Shown here one piece after another: positions 1 through 9,026 of a stretch of 43,052 nt of DNA. The translations under genes were made by a program, and so were the position numbers. The stretch is from positions 1-43,052 of the forward strand of contig JAFGXT010000192.1 in the NCBI GenBank assembly GCA_016936495.1, given 5' to 3'. The first letter of the stretch is position 1, and every line of letters starts with the position of its first letter. The notes beneath the pieces were generated by a model. That model was not told the DNA's origin. It saw only the letters and a list, made by a program, of their open reading frames with translations, and did not search any database. The stretch is from Victivallales bacterium. GTDB lineage: Bacteria; Verrucomicrobiota; Lentisphaeria; Victivallales; SZUA-371.

Positions 1-1
1 A

Positions 2-3000
2 ATGCACAAAGGAAATCAACACTTGAAGTACAGCCACAGGTATATGGGAGTAAAAGGGATAATCGCTTTTTTATGTATTTTGGCAGGGTTCTGTTCGGAT
101 GCGTTTGGGCAAAACGATTCAGCGGAAAAGGAATACAAGGAAATAGTTGTCTATGACGCGGATAAGGATGGGCTCAAACCGCTACGTAATATAACCGCGG
201 GATGGATGAAAAACAGTGATTACACACCGGAAGTCAGGATTGTAGAAACTCCTGATGGCAAATTGGCGCAATATGAATTCAAAGGCACACAAGGACTTGC
301 TATTTCGCGCATTTACTGTGATAAGATTGTGGAAGAGCAAGTAGCATCCGGAATGATAATAGAGGGAATTAAGGTTTCTATTGACTATTCTCATGATGAC
401 GCTGGGAAAATTGTTTTCATGTGCTATTCCAAATCAGGCAGACTGGCTCCTACTATCGGTTTGAAACAAGGAACGCATGATTACATTCTGCGAAGAACTC
501 AAAGTCATAAGACGTCTTTTGAATGGAATCTGTTGCAAAATATATCTTTATGGAGCTATCCACGGGAAGGTTTCGCCAAGGAGTTCAGGCTAAAAAGCAT
601 ATCCATACTTGTAGCTCCGGAGGCAAAAGATGAAAAGGTACTGAAGGTGGATTTTATCAGACCGGTTCAGGAGGTGCTTTCCATGTCCTCGCCGCTTGAT
701 GATAATGGCGATTTTATGAGAAAGTCATGGAACGACACTTCTGTATTGAAGTTGTCCGATGGTAAAAATTCCGGTCTGGTAACTGCCCGCGTCGGATATG
801 ACAATAAAGACCTTTTTTTTTACATTGACGCCATATTTCCAGGCAATCCCCGTTCCACAGTAAAAGAAAAAGACCGTGAAATATGGCAGGACGAGGCGCT
901 GGAACTATGGTTCACCGGGCGTAACACACAATATGACACTACCCGCAGAATACAATTCGCCACCAATTCAGATGGTTATATTTTTGACTATCTTGTAGAC
1001 TTTGACGCTACCGCCGCCAGAGTGGTGAAGCAGCAAAGCTGGGATTTAGTGTGTAAAAAAAAACTCTCGTACGCCGATGGGAAAATGTCATATGAATTTG
1101 CTTTTCCCTTGAGTCTGATTAAAACAGATACCGAAAGCCTGCCGTTCATAGGTTTCAACATCATGCAGAACTATGACAAGAGCAATTCTCTGGGAGTAAG
1201 AGCGCAACGCTGGGCGATTCATCCCACCATCACGTTTAAGTCATTTCCGAATATATTTACTTGCGGCTTTCTGGTGCTGAACAAAAAACCTTTCGGAAGC
1301 GGAGAGATGAACTTGGGGAAGATCAGAAGAACTCAGGCGCACTCTCCGGATAAATGCCATATACATGTTCAGTTGGACATGAACGGATTTGCCCCTGGAG
1401 ATTATGAATACTCATCCTGGTTGATTGCTCCCGATGACTCCATGCTCACGCAAAACAGCAAGCTTTCCATCACGCAAAACATGACGACAACATTTTTTAT
1501 TCCTAACGCGAAAAATCTTAATGGGACATATACATGGATTCTCGGAGTAAAGAACCGGGCACAGGACACAAAACTTTTCGCGGTCAATTTTATAAATGAA
1601 ACGGAAATAATTGACCTGACGGGGGAAACGTTTATCTGGCCCCGCCCTAAAAAAGCGCAATGGCATAATAATCGATTCTTTAACGCCGGAGAAAAAAGTA
1701 CAATCGCGATTCCTGAAAACGCCAGTGAACGCACTACACTCACCGCTGAAATGTTTAAAGGGAAATTACTGGATTTCGCCGGTCGTGATTTTACGATAAC
1801 AAAGGGAGTTGACGCGGATATTATCCTGAAAACAGCGGAATATGTAAATATCAAAGGAGAAAACGAGAAACTCAAACCCGAGGGCTATCACCTGAAAATA
1901 ACTCCGGATAAAGTAGAGATAACCGGTGCAGACGAGGCCGGTCTGTTTTATGGAACAATATCTTTTATGCAAATACTGAAATCCCCAATGCAACGGCGGG
2001 ATAAAGCTCCGGTTAAATGCGGAGAAATACTCGATTGGCCAGACCTTGAGCATCGCCTGGCGAATACGTCCTTCCTTCCCGATCAGATCGGAGGCAGAGT
2101 GGAGGAAAAAACTGAACTTGCCTTCTTCCTTGACTGGATAGAACGTTTTGTTGTGGGAAATAAATTCAATGTATTCGGCATACACGCCGATACTATGACT
2201 GTTTTTAAACGCCGCCCCGAAGTAAATTACAACTTAGAGAACAGACATTTCACTCTGGAAGACTGGAAAACCATTGCGGATTTCTGCCGTGAACGCTTTG
2301 TGAAAATGAAAATAGCCCTTCCTGCTGGAGGACATGATAATTTTATCGGCAGAGTAAGACCGGAATTTCGTGAAAAAGGCTGGCACGATCAGGGCAATGT
2401 GTCTCACCCCGATTACTTCCCCATGTACAGCGACTGCGTACTGGATATTATCGAAGCGACAAATTGTGAATTCTTTTCCCCAAAACTTGATGAATGGTGG
2501 CATAAAAGGATAGAAAATGAAGTGCCGGATGAACTTGTATATGGTAAAACCAGAGATCAGGTCATGCTTGAGTTTGTCGTGAAACTGCATGAGTTTTTGA
2601 AAAAACATAATGTTAAAATGATGATTTCCGAAGACATGCTCAATCCTTTCCATAATGGTAAAAGATATGACGCGTATACAATTATTGATAAAATTCCCAA
2701 AGACGTCATAATCGCTCCGTGGATATGGTATGGCGGCGTGGCGCAAACCTCAGATTACTTCAATAAAAGAGGGTTCAAACTATGGGGGCACGGTACTGCC
2801 TTTATGACCATTCCGGATGTGAACACAAAAAAAATGTATAGTGGATTCGGCAACAGCATCTTCGGTTGGTGGGGCGGCGGTATTCACCCTTCAGCGGGGG
2901 AACAAGCCATGTTCCAATGGATGGCGTCGTGGTTTCGCGGAGCGGACTACTCCTGGAACTTCTTTCAGGGCAATGAATCCAGTGTAAATGACGAAATAAA

Positions 3001-3679
3001 TTCAGGAGTAATTCCGGCTTTAAGCAGCATTTTCGCGTTAAATTCCAACCGCCATGCGTCAGAAAAAATCATCCCTCTGGATATAAAACATGCCCTCACT
3101 GAATCTTTGAACAAATTCATGAAGTCATACTGGTCGGAAGATTATCGCAACTGCGATGCTCCGGTGGACTTGCCCCAGGGAGAAACCCGGATCGCCAATA
3201 TTCCTGTCCAACTGTATGCAGGGAATAATTGTGTCATTATCGACAACGGTCAAAGTGTTGATTTTCCTGTTTCGGGAAAATTTTCATCTTTTATCTTCAT
3301 GCATTCAGTGATAGATGTCAAAAATCCCCGAAAGGAATTTGCCGGTATTCGCGGTTATAGAACATGGCATCACGGCTGGCCGCTCGGAACTTATATCATA
3401 AAATATGCCGATGGAACTAAGGCTTCATTCAGAGTTAATTTGGGATTGCACATCTATTGGCTGAGATCACGTCCGCTCGGCGGCTCTACGCTCTTGAACC
3501 GTTATGTATATCATCCACTTGACGCCAACGGTAAAAATATATTTATATATCAATCCGAATGGACTAATCCTTTCCCCGAAAAGCAAGTCGTCGGCATCTC
3601 TTTTGTCGATGAAAAAAGAATCCCGTTAAAGACCGCCATATTCTCAATATCAGGTCGATTGCCAAAGATAGAAAAATAA
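2..3679 (+). CDS. Large exported GH20-like protein with CBM9-like module
   Basis: This is a 1225-aa protein, probably an exported glycosidase of the beta-N-acetylhexosaminidase (GH20) type. A hydrophobic stretch at about residues 18-36 (GVKGIIAFLCILAGFCSDAFG) ending in an Ala-Phe-Gly-Gln region looks like a signal peptide. Residues about 225-430 resemble a CBM9/DOMON-like sugar-binding beta-sandwich (WQDEALELWF). Residues about 546-680 look like the GH20 N-terminal domain (ADEAGLFYGTISFMQIL, then DWPDLEHRL). The catalytic barrel follows, with an Asp-Glu pair at D830-E831 (SPKLDEWWHK), the place of the GH20 catalytic pair. The ATG at position 2 is the first one in the window; the ATG at 44 gives a cleaner signal peptide, and the true start could also lie upstream of the window. 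The exact substrate cannot be read from the sequence. Confidence 0.75.
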   Translation: MHKGNQHLKYSHRYMGVKGIIAFLCILAGFCSDAFGQNDSAEKEYKEIVVYDADKDGLKPLRNITAGWMKNSDYTPEVRIVETPDGKLAQYEFKGTQGLAISRIYCDKIVEEQVASGMIIEGIKVSIDYSHDDAGKIVFMCYSKSGRLAPTIGLKQGTHDYILRRTQSHKTSFEWNLLQNISLWSYPREGFAKEFRLKSISILVAPEAKDEKVLKVDFIRPVQEVLSMSSPLDDNGDFMRKSWNDTSVLKLSDGKNSGLVTARVGYDNKDLFFYIDAIFPGNPRSTVKEKDREIWQDEALELWFTGRNTQYDTTRRIQFATNSDGYIFDYLVDFDATAARVVKQQSWDLVCKKKLSYADGKMSYEFAFPLSLIKTDTESLPFIGFNIMQNYDKSNSLGVRAQRWAIHPTITFKSFPNIFTCGFLVLNKKPFGSGEMNLGKIRRTQAHSPDKCHIHVQLDMNGFAPGDYEYSSWLIAPDDSMLTQNSKLSITQNMTTTFFIPNAKNLNGTYTWILGVKNRAQDTKLFAVNFINETEIIDLTGETFIWPRPKKAQWHNNRFFNAGEKSTIAIPENASERTTLTAEMFKGKLLDFAGRDFTITKGVDADIILKTAEYVNIKGENEKLKPEGYHLKITPDKVEITGADEAGLFYGTISFMQILKSPMQRRDKAPVKCGEILDWPDLEHRLANTSFLPDQIGGRVEEKTELAFFLDWIERFVVGNKFNVFGIHADTMTVFKRRPEVNYNLENRHFTLEDWKTIADFCRERFVKMKIALPAGGHDNFIGRVRPEFREKGWHDQGNVSHPDYFPMYSDCVLDIIEATNCEFFSPKLDEWWHKRIENEVPDELVYGKTRDQVMLEFVVKLHEFLKKHNVKMMISEDMLNPFHNGKRYDAYTIIDKIPKDVIIAPWIWYGGVAQTSDYFNKRGFKLWGHGTAFMTIPDVNTKKMYSGFGNSIFGWWGGGIHPSAGEQAMFQWMASWFRGADYSWNFFQGNESSVNDEINSGVIPALSSIFALNSNRHASEKIIPLDIKHALTESLNKFMKSYWSEDYRNCDAPVDLPQGETRIANIPVQLYAGNNCVIIDNGQSVDFPVSGKFSSFIFMHSVIDVKNPRKEFAGIRGYRTWHHGWPLGTYIIKYADGTKASFRVNLGLHIYWLRSRPLGGSTLLNRYVYHPLDANGKNIFIYQSEWTNPFPEKQVVGISFVDEKRIPLKTAIFSISGRLPKIEK

Positions 3680-3701
3680 GCCATGTAAAGCTTGTACTCA
3701 G

Positions 3702-3737
3702 AAAGAAAACTGTTCAGTTTCCGAACAGTTTTCTTTT
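3702..3737 (+). terminator. Strong, probably bidirectional intrinsic terminator
   Basis: A perfect 14-bp stem (AAAGAAAACTGTTC at 3702-3715 with GAACAGTTTTCTTT at 3723-3736) closes a 7-nt loop. It is A-rich on the left and T-rich on the right. It lies 22 nt after the stop codon of the GH20-like gene. Confidence 0.85.
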
Positions 3738-3864
3738 GGTGTCTGCCTGGAACATGTTGTTGATATATCAAACTTTAGTAAATTACAATGTGTTGCGGAT
3801 AAGTGTTTTTCACTGATGGCGTTGTTGCCGCTCGACAGATTTCCCCCTTTATTAAAAATAAAAA

Positions 3865-3910
3865 TATCAACATATAGTGTTTGCGATGCTTGAAAGATGC
3901 TATATGGTGT
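3865..3910 (+). promoter_or_regulatory. Candidate tandem NrdR boxes upstream of nrdJ
   Basis: Two 16-bp sites resemble the NrdR box consensus ACACWATATATWGTGT. Site 1 is TATCAACATATAGTGT at 3865-3880 (12 of 16 match) and site 2 is AGATGCTATATGGTGT at 3895-3910 (11 of 16 match). Their centres are 30 bp apart, close to three helical turns, which is the usual arrangement of NrdR box pairs. Their position directly before a ribonucleotide reductase gene supports the reading. The nrdR gene itself is not in the window. Confidence 0.6.
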
Positions 3911-3917
3911 GTATTTT
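3890..3917 (+). promoter_or_regulatory. Candidate nrdJ promoter
   Basis: TTGAAA at 3890-3895 and TATTTT at 3912-3917 are separated by 16 bp. The second NrdR-like box lies between these elements, so NrdR binding would block polymerase. The rest of the 310-bp gap (3738-3864) shows no gene. Confidence 0.45.
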
Positions 3918-3935
3918 AACAGTCCTTATGAGCTG

Positions 3936-3967
3936 CCACCATGGAATTATGGCGGAGTATTTTTTTA
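3936..3967 (+). promoter_or_regulatory. Leader hairpin with U-tract before nrdJ (possible attenuator)
   Basis: CCACCAT (3936-3942) pairs with ATGGCGG (3949-3955) with one mismatch around a 6-nt loop. It is followed by AGTATTTTTTTAA, a terminator-like U-run that ends about 22 nt before the start codon. The stem is short, so a role in premature termination is only a possibility. Confidence 0.3.
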
Positions 3968-3989
3968 ATCAGGAAAGCAGGGACACTAC

Positions 3990-6275
3990 ATGAGTACGGA
4001 ACAGATCAATGATATAAGTGAAGAAATATGGAAACGCAAATACCGCTATTCAGGCGGCGGAAATATACCCGCGGACAAAACTTACGAAGATACCTGGAAA
4101 CGCGTGGCTAAAGCCGCTTCCGCCAGTGAAAAGGATCCGCTTCATTGGGAAAATGAATTTTATAATGTTCTGAAGGATTTCCGTTTTCTGCCCGGTGGAC
4201 GTATCATCGCCAACGCCGGAACCGCACGCACGGAAGCGACGATGTTCAACTGTTACGTCATGAATAAAATAGCCGATTCCATCGAAGGCATATTTGACAC
4301 CGTCAAGGAATCGGCGTTGACCCAGAAGCAGGGTGGCGGCGTAGGCTTTGACTTTTCCACTCTGCGCCCGAAAGGTTCGATGATCCTCGGCTGTGAGGCT
4401 GAGTCATCCGGTCCGGTGAGCTTCATGCAGGTACTTGATTCCACCTGCCGGACGATTATGAGCGCCGGTCAGCGGCGCGGCGCGCAGATGGGTATTATGC
4501 GTTGCGATCACCCGGATATCGAGGAGTTTATATCCGCCAAGCGCGAAAACGCTCAGTTAAAGATGTTCAATCTATCCGTTGCGATCACCGATAAGTTCAT
4601 GCAGGCGGTAAAAAATCATGAGCCCTGGGAACTGGTGTTTGGCGGTAAGGTTTATAAAACCGTTCACGCCGAAGCACTCTGGGATCAGATAATGAAATCC
4701 ACATACGATTTTGCCGAGCCGGGTTTTATCCTGATCGATAAGATCAACGAGATGAATAACCTGTGGTATTGTGAAGACATCCGCGCCACCAACCCCTGCG
4801 GCGAACAGCCGTTGCCGCCTTATGGCGCTTGCCTGCTGGGTTCAATCAATCTCACCCGCTTTGTGTCCAATGCCTTTAAGGACAATGCGGAGATTGATTT
4901 CGCGGGAATTGCCAATACCGTCAAGGTAGCGGTGAGGATGCTGGATAATGTCATTGATATGAGTAATTATCCGCTTGAAGCCCAGCGCAAGGAAGCGGAA
5001 TCCAAACGGCGTATGGGTATCGGGTTGACTGGTCTGGCTGACTTATTTATTTTTATGAAAATTCCTTATGGCTCCAGTCAGGCGGTGGATATTACCGGCA
5101 AGATCATGCAGACAATCACTTATTCCGCTTATGAAGCAAGTATCGAACTGGGTAAGGAAAAAGGCGTGTTTGAGAAATTCGACGCCGAGAAGTACTGTCA
5201 AGGGCGCTTTATCCAGTCTCTGCCCGAGGAGCTTCAGCAGAAAATCCGCGAATACGGTTTGAGAAACTCTCATTTAACTTCGATCGCCCCCACCGGGACT
5301 ATCAGTTTGTTCGCCGAAAACGTATCCAGCGGGCTCGAACCGGTTTTCGCCTATACCTATACGCGCAAAATCAGAAACACCACCGAAACTGACGTCTCTG
5401 AAATGCGGATCAATGATTATGCCTATAAAAAATATTGTGAATACATGGGCGGAGAACTCATCGCGGTGGACAAGCTGCCCGATTATTTCAGTTCGGTCGA
5501 TAAAGTTACCCCAGAAGAACACATCGCAATCCAGGCTGAACTTCAGAAGTATGTGGACAGTTCCATTTCAAAAACTATAAACATTCCCGCCGATTATCCC
5601 TTTGAAAAGTTCAAGGATGTTTATGTCAAGGCATATGAAAGCGGTTTGAAAGGCTGCACTACATTCCGTCCTTCCGAGTTTATCACCGGCGTGCTTATCA
5701 AGGATGACGATAAGAAAAAACAACACAAGCAGGACAAAAACAAAGAAGTACTGAACCTGAACAACCGTCCCCTGGAACTTGAAGGTACTACTTACAAGAT
5801 AAAAACTCCGCTGGCGGCGGACGCGCTCTATGTAACCATCAATGACCTGATAAATGCCGATGGCTCAAGACGCCCTTACGAGTTATTCATCAATACCAAG
5901 AACCTCCAGCATTTCAGTTGGATCGTGGCTATGACCCGTCTGATCTCAGCGGTGTTCCGCCATGATGCCGACCCCTGCTTCCTGGTGAATGAACTGAAGA
6001 GCATTTATGATCCCAACGGCGGATATTTCACCGAAGGTGTGTATGTGCCTTCGCTGGCGGCGGATATTGGGCGGATTATCGAAAAGCATCTTAGCAAAAT
6101 AGGTATGATCGCCAAGCTTGAGCATGATAAATCGGTTTCCCCGGATAACGCATCACCCATAAGCAACGGGCATAGCAGTAATCTTATGTTTTGTCCGCAA
6201 TGCAATGAAAAAGCGTTGCTGTCTCAGGAAAATTGTTTAAAATGCTTGAGCTGCGGTTACAGTAAATGCGGATAG
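3990..6275 (+). CDS. nrdJ: Adenosylcobalamin-dependent (class II) ribonucleotide reductase
   Basis: NrdJ reduces ribonucleotides to deoxyribonucleotides using adenosylcobalamin to generate the thiyl radical, so it works with or without oxygen. The 761-aa protein has the redox Cys at C88 (FNCYVM), the catalytic loop NPCGEQPLPPYGACLLGSIN at about 268-287 (with the radical Cys and acid Glu), and SIAPTGTISLFAENVSSGLE near 428. A TSCPD-type domain spans about 600-705, and a C-terminal CPxC...CxxC zinc-ribbon tail (FCPQCN, CLSCGYSKC) carries the usual shuttle cysteines. No N-terminal ATP-cone is obvious. The ATG at 3990 follows AGGAAAGCAGGGA. It is a single-gene unit, with candidate NrdR control in its upstream region. 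Confidence 0.95.
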   Translation: MSTEQINDISEEIWKRKYRYSGGGNIPADKTYEDTWKRVAKAASASEKDPLHWENEFYNVLKDFRFLPGGRIIANAGTARTEATMFNCYVMNKIADSIEGIFDTVKESALTQKQGGGVGFDFSTLRPKGSMILGCEAESSGPVSFMQVLDSTCRTIMSAGQRRGAQMGIMRCDHPDIEEFISAKRENAQLKMFNLSVAITDKFMQAVKNHEPWELVFGGKVYKTVHAEALWDQIMKSTYDFAEPGFILIDKINEMNNLWYCEDIRATNPCGEQPLPPYGACLLGSINLTRFVSNAFKDNAEIDFAGIANTVKVAVRMLDNVIDMSNYPLEAQRKEAESKRRMGIGLTGLADLFIFMKIPYGSSQAVDITGKIMQTITYSAYEASIELGKEKGVFEKFDAEKYCQGRFIQSLPEELQQKIREYGLRNSHLTSIAPTGTISLFAENVSSGLEPVFAYTYTRKIRNTTETDVSEMRINDYAYKKYCEYMGGELIAVDKLPDYFSSVDKVTPEEHIAIQAELQKYVDSSISKTINIPADYPFEKFKDVYVKAYESGLKGCTTFRPSEFITGVLIKDDDKKKQHKQDKNKEVLNLNNRPLELEGTTYKIKTPLAADALYVTINDLINADGSRRPYELFINTKNLQHFSWIVAMTRLISAVFRHDADPCFLVNELKSIYDPNGGYFTEGVYVPSLAADIGRIIEKHLSKIGMIAKLEHDKSVSPDNASPISNGHSSNLMFCPQCNEKALLSQENCLKCLSCGYSKCG

Positions 6276-6300
6276 ACGGCGGTTATTAAAACCACCATCG

Positions 6301-6345
6301 GCGGTATCCCTTTCAAGGACGTTTCAGTCCTTTAAGGGGAGCCGC
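6301..6345. terminator. Hairpin between convergent nrdJ and STAS genes
   Basis: A long imperfect stem: AAGGAC/GTCCTT around loop GTTTCA, extended by CCCTT/AAGGGG pairing and an outer GCGG/CCGC (6301-6304 with 6342-6345). There is no clear U-run on either side. It sits between two convergent stop codons and probably serves both. Confidence 0.55.
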
Positions 6346-6358
6346 TTCGGAAATAAAA

Positions 6359-6862
6359 TCATTTCTCATCTTTTTTGAGGCGGTCGAGATCCTTCTTGGC
6401 AAATTCCACGACCTTCTCAAATTTGGCTTTATTGCCATCGAAAACACGCACTAGAGTATCATGAGCGCTATAAACGGTTTCCGCCTGATCGACCTGAGAG
6501 CTTTTCTCTTCAGGGCGTACCCACTTGCGGTCTTTATCTGATTCATTGTTGTCTTTATTGACAAAGTCGAACAATTCCTCAATCCCCAAACCTTCGAGCA
6601 GGTGCCGGTTTTCCTTGTCGGCGTTGACGATCTCCACCTTGCCGCTTTCACGGACATGGAGACCGATCATGGCAAGGACACCCATAAAGGTGCTGTCCAT
6701 GCCGGAACAGCCGGTCAGGTCGATGGAGATACGTTTAAAACCCTTGTCCAGATTGTTGGCAAGGTTGCGCAGCGGCGGGGCGCATTCGAAATTTGCCCTA
6801 CCCTGAACCTTTATATTGTATACTCCCTGAGTGTGTGCTATGAGCAAATCTGCTTTTTTCAT
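6359..6862 (-). CDS. STAS-domain protein (anti-sigma factor antagonist-like)
   Basis: This is a single STAS domain with a charged C-terminal extension, about 167 aa from the ATG at 6862. The segment ISIDLTGCSGMDSTFMGVL is the SpoIIAA/RsbV-type loop. The Ser in MDST is the residue phosphorylated by partner anti-sigma kinases in this family. Residues after about 105 (NKDNNESDKDRK onwards) form a hydrophilic tail of unknown role. The ATG at 6862 is preferred because GGAAC lies about 9 nt upstream; a GTG at 6877 would add five residues. No anti-sigma kinase or phosphatase is nearby, so its partner is unknown. It lies downstream of alaS on the same strand but behind a terminator. Confidence 0.8.
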   Translation of the reverse strand: MKKADLLIAHTQGVYNIKVQGRANFECAPPLRNLANNLDKGFKRISIDLTGCSGMDSTFMGVLAMIGLHVRESGKVEIVNADKENRHLLEGLGIEELFDFVNKDNNESDKDRKWVRPEEKSSQVDQAETVYSAHDTLVRVFDGNKAKFEKVVEFAKKDLDRLKKDEK

Positions 6863-6917
6863 AGAGCACCGTTCCACATTAGTTGATTCTTTTTTCTGAA
6901 AAATCAGAAAAGTTATA

Positions 6918-6957
6918 CTATAAAAAATAAGGACAGTTGACGTAATGTCAACCGTCC
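6918..6957 (-). terminator. Intrinsic terminator of alaS
   Basis: Read on the minus strand, GGACGGTTGAC and GTCAACTGTCC form an 11-bp stem with one G-U pair around ATTAC. It is followed by TTATTTTTTATAG, a classical U-tract. It starts 12 nt after the alaS stop codon. Confidence 0.85.
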
Positions 6958-6968
6958 CGAATAATAAA

Positions 6969-8744
6969 TTAACGTTTTAATACCGCTTTTATGCGTCTGA
7001 CGCCCCGGCTTGAGCTTTCTTCCTTCTTTATCTGGAAGCCGCCGAGATCCGCAGAGTTCTCCGCATGAGGTCCGCCGCATATCTCTTTACTGAAATCACC
7101 AACGGAATATACTCTGACTTTTTCGCCGTAGCGGTCACCGAACAGACCTATCGCGCCTTGAGCTTTGGCTTCCTCAACGGTCATCTCTTCGCAGTTCACG
7201 GGAAGTTTACGTTCAATCGCCTCGTTAACGATCTTTTCAACTTCGGCGATCTGTTCCGGGGTCATTTTATCAGGATGAGAAAAGTCGAAACGCAAACGAT
7301 CCGCGGTGATGTTCGAGCCTTTCTGTTCCACGTGATCGCCAAGCACCTGACGCAACGCCTGATGCAGCAGATGAGTGGCGGTATGCAGCGCGGCGGTGGC
7401 TTCGGAATTGTCCGCGAGACCGCCCTTGAATTTCTGCTCCGCGCCCTTACGGGACAGCTCCTGGTGGCGTTCAAAAGCCTTCTGAAAGCCTTCTTCATCC
7501 ACTTCAAAGCCGTTTTCAGCCGCCATTTCCACGGTCAGTTCCAGCGGAAACGCGTAAGTTTCATACAGATAGAAGGCATTTTTACCGCTGATGACTTTTT
7601 TCTTCACGTGCTCAGGAACTTTGGCGATGAGTTTTTCAAATTCGCGTGTGCCTTTTTCCAAAGCCTTGGCGAACTGCTCTTCCTCCTGATCCATTCCGGC
7701 TATGATATTGGCGGCGTTGAGCCCCAGTTCCGGATATACTTCCTTAAAATTGGCTATTACCACTTCGGCGATCGCGGAAATGAATTTGCAATCCAATCCC
7801 AGCTTGCGGCCTTCGCGGATCGAGCGGCGGATCAGACGGCGCAGTACATAACCCTGATCGACGTTGCCAGGCATTACGCCATCGGCCATGATGAATACAG
7901 AGGCGCGCAGGTGATCAGCGATGATACGTTCTGAATCGCAACGTGTCGCGGGGGCTTCTATCTTGCGGAGTTCGTCGAGTTTATCGAACAGCGGCTGGAA
8001 TATTTCGGTATCGTAACAACTGGCTTTGCCCTGGAGAATCGCGGTTACGCGTTCCAGACCCATGCCGGTATCGACGTTCTTCTGTTCCAATGGTACGTAA
8101 TCGCCGTCAGCGGTCTTATTATATTGCATAAAGACGTCGTTCCATATTTCCACCCACAGCTTGTTTGACGGGTCAAATACTTCAGGAGCGTCGCCTTCGC
8201 CTGTCCAGTAAAACATCTCAGTATCCGGACCGCAAGGACCGGTCTGTCCGGCCGGTCCCCCCCAGTTGTCTTTTTTGCCGAGCCTGGCGATGCGGTTTTC
8301 ATTTACACCGAGACGAGACCAGATATTGAAAGCTTCCTGATCGAAAGGCGCGTCGGCGTCACCGGAAAATACCGATACCGCGAGATTTTTCAGTGGTATG
8401 TTCAGCCATTCCGGGCTGGTGAGAAATTCGAAACTGAATTCAATGGCTTCTTCCTTGAAATAATCTCCAAGTGACCAGTTGCCGAGCATCTCAAAAAAAG
8501 TCAGGTGAACCGCATCGCCCACTTCATCAATATCCCCGGTCCTGATGCACTTCTGAAAGTCGGTAAGCCTTTTACCGTCAGGGTGTTTACTGCCTAGCAA
8601 ATAAGGAACCAGCGGATGCATTCCAGCAGTGGTAAAAAGACAGGTCGGATCGTTTTCCGGAACCAGCGATGCGCTTTTTATGGCTTTATGCCCTTTGCTC
8701 TCAAAAAAACGTATATATTTCTTTCTTAATTCGTCGGCCTTCAT
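6969..8744 (-). CDS. alaS: Alanyl-tRNA synthetase, short form without C-Ala domain
   Basis: AlaS charges tRNA-Ala with alanine and edits mischarged Ser and Gly. The 591-aa protein starts with the class II catalytic core (KYIRFFESKGHK, PTCLFTTAGMHPLVPYLLG, TFFEMLGNWSLGDYF, GPAGQTGPCGPDTEMFYW). The editing domain follows, with HTATHLLHQAL near 455 and CGGPHAENSADLGG near 557. It ends directly after the editing domain (RRIKAVLKR). Typical bacterial AlaRS has about 870 residues with a further linker and C-Ala/DHHA1 domain; that region is absent here. The stop is followed at once by a terminator, so this is a genuine short form and not a frameshift. The start at 8744 has only a weak upstream GGAA. 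Confidence 0.93.
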   Translation of the reverse strand: MKADELRKKYIRFFESKGHKAIKSASLVPENDPTCLFTTAGMHPLVPYLLGSKHPDGKRLTDFQKCIRTGDIDEVGDAVHLTFFEMLGNWSLGDYFKEEAIEFSFEFLTSPEWLNIPLKNLAVSVFSGDADAPFDQEAFNIWSRLGVNENRIARLGKKDNWGGPAGQTGPCGPDTEMFYWTGEGDAPEVFDPSNKLWVEIWNDVFMQYNKTADGDYVPLEQKNVDTGMGLERVTAILQGKASCYDTEIFQPLFDKLDELRKIEAPATRCDSERIIADHLRASVFIMADGVMPGNVDQGYVLRRLIRRSIREGRKLGLDCKFISAIAEVVIANFKEVYPELGLNAANIIAGMDQEEEQFAKALEKGTREFEKLIAKVPEHVKKKVISGKNAFYLYETYAFPLELTVEMAAENGFEVDEEGFQKAFERHQELSRKGAEQKFKGGLADNSEATAALHTATHLLHQALRQVLGDHVEQKGSNITADRLRFDFSHPDKMTPEQIAEVEKIVNEAIERKLPVNCEEMTVEEAKAQGAIGLFGDRYGEKVRVYSVGDFSKEICGGPHAENSADLGGFQIKKEESSSRGVRRIKAVLKR

Positions 8745-8953
8745 GTGAATATTATATTCCTGTTATCCTGTTATATTAATAAGTTGCTTAACATAACACT
8801 TTAACACGCAGTGCGCAATGGTATGATATCCGAAAATAAAAGAAAAACCATCATAGTCCATATTTTTTTACTTATTGCAGTGAGGCAGAGGGGGCACGCG
8901 TTTACTTTTTCAATTCACAGAAAAGGTCTTTTGGAATTTTTTTCATTTGGCTA

Positions 8954-8982
8954 TTGACTTTTATGCGCAGCCAAAATATAAT
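8954..8982 (+). promoter_or_regulatory. Consensus-like promoter of module A regulator
   Basis: TTGACT (8954-8959), a 17-bp spacer, and a perfect TATAAT (8977-8982) lie 45 bp before the start codon of the regulator gene at 9027. Confidence 0.8.
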
Positions 8983-9009
8983 ATAGCTATAAGCGTAATA
9001 CAGCTATAA
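8982..9009 (+). promoter_or_regulatory. Candidate operator for module A regulator
   Basis: The palindrome TATAGCTATA (8982-8991) is followed by a second AGCTATAA at 9002-9009, so AGCTATAA occurs twice with a 17-bp period. The sites cover the predicted transcription start just after the -10 box, the place for autorepression by the product of 9027. Confidence 0.5.
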
Positions 9010-9026
9010 ATGATTTGGAGTAAAAA

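Noticed and set aside
3738-3989. Possible cobalamin riboswitch before the B12-dependent nrdJ
   Set aside because: The gap is short for such an element and no B12-box-like sequence was found. NrdR-like boxes explain the control better.
7065-7934. 289-aa open frame on the plus strand opposite alaS
   Set aside because: It lies wholly antisense to the well-supported alaS, has low-complexity Phe-rich composition and no ribosome-binding site. It is a shadow frame.
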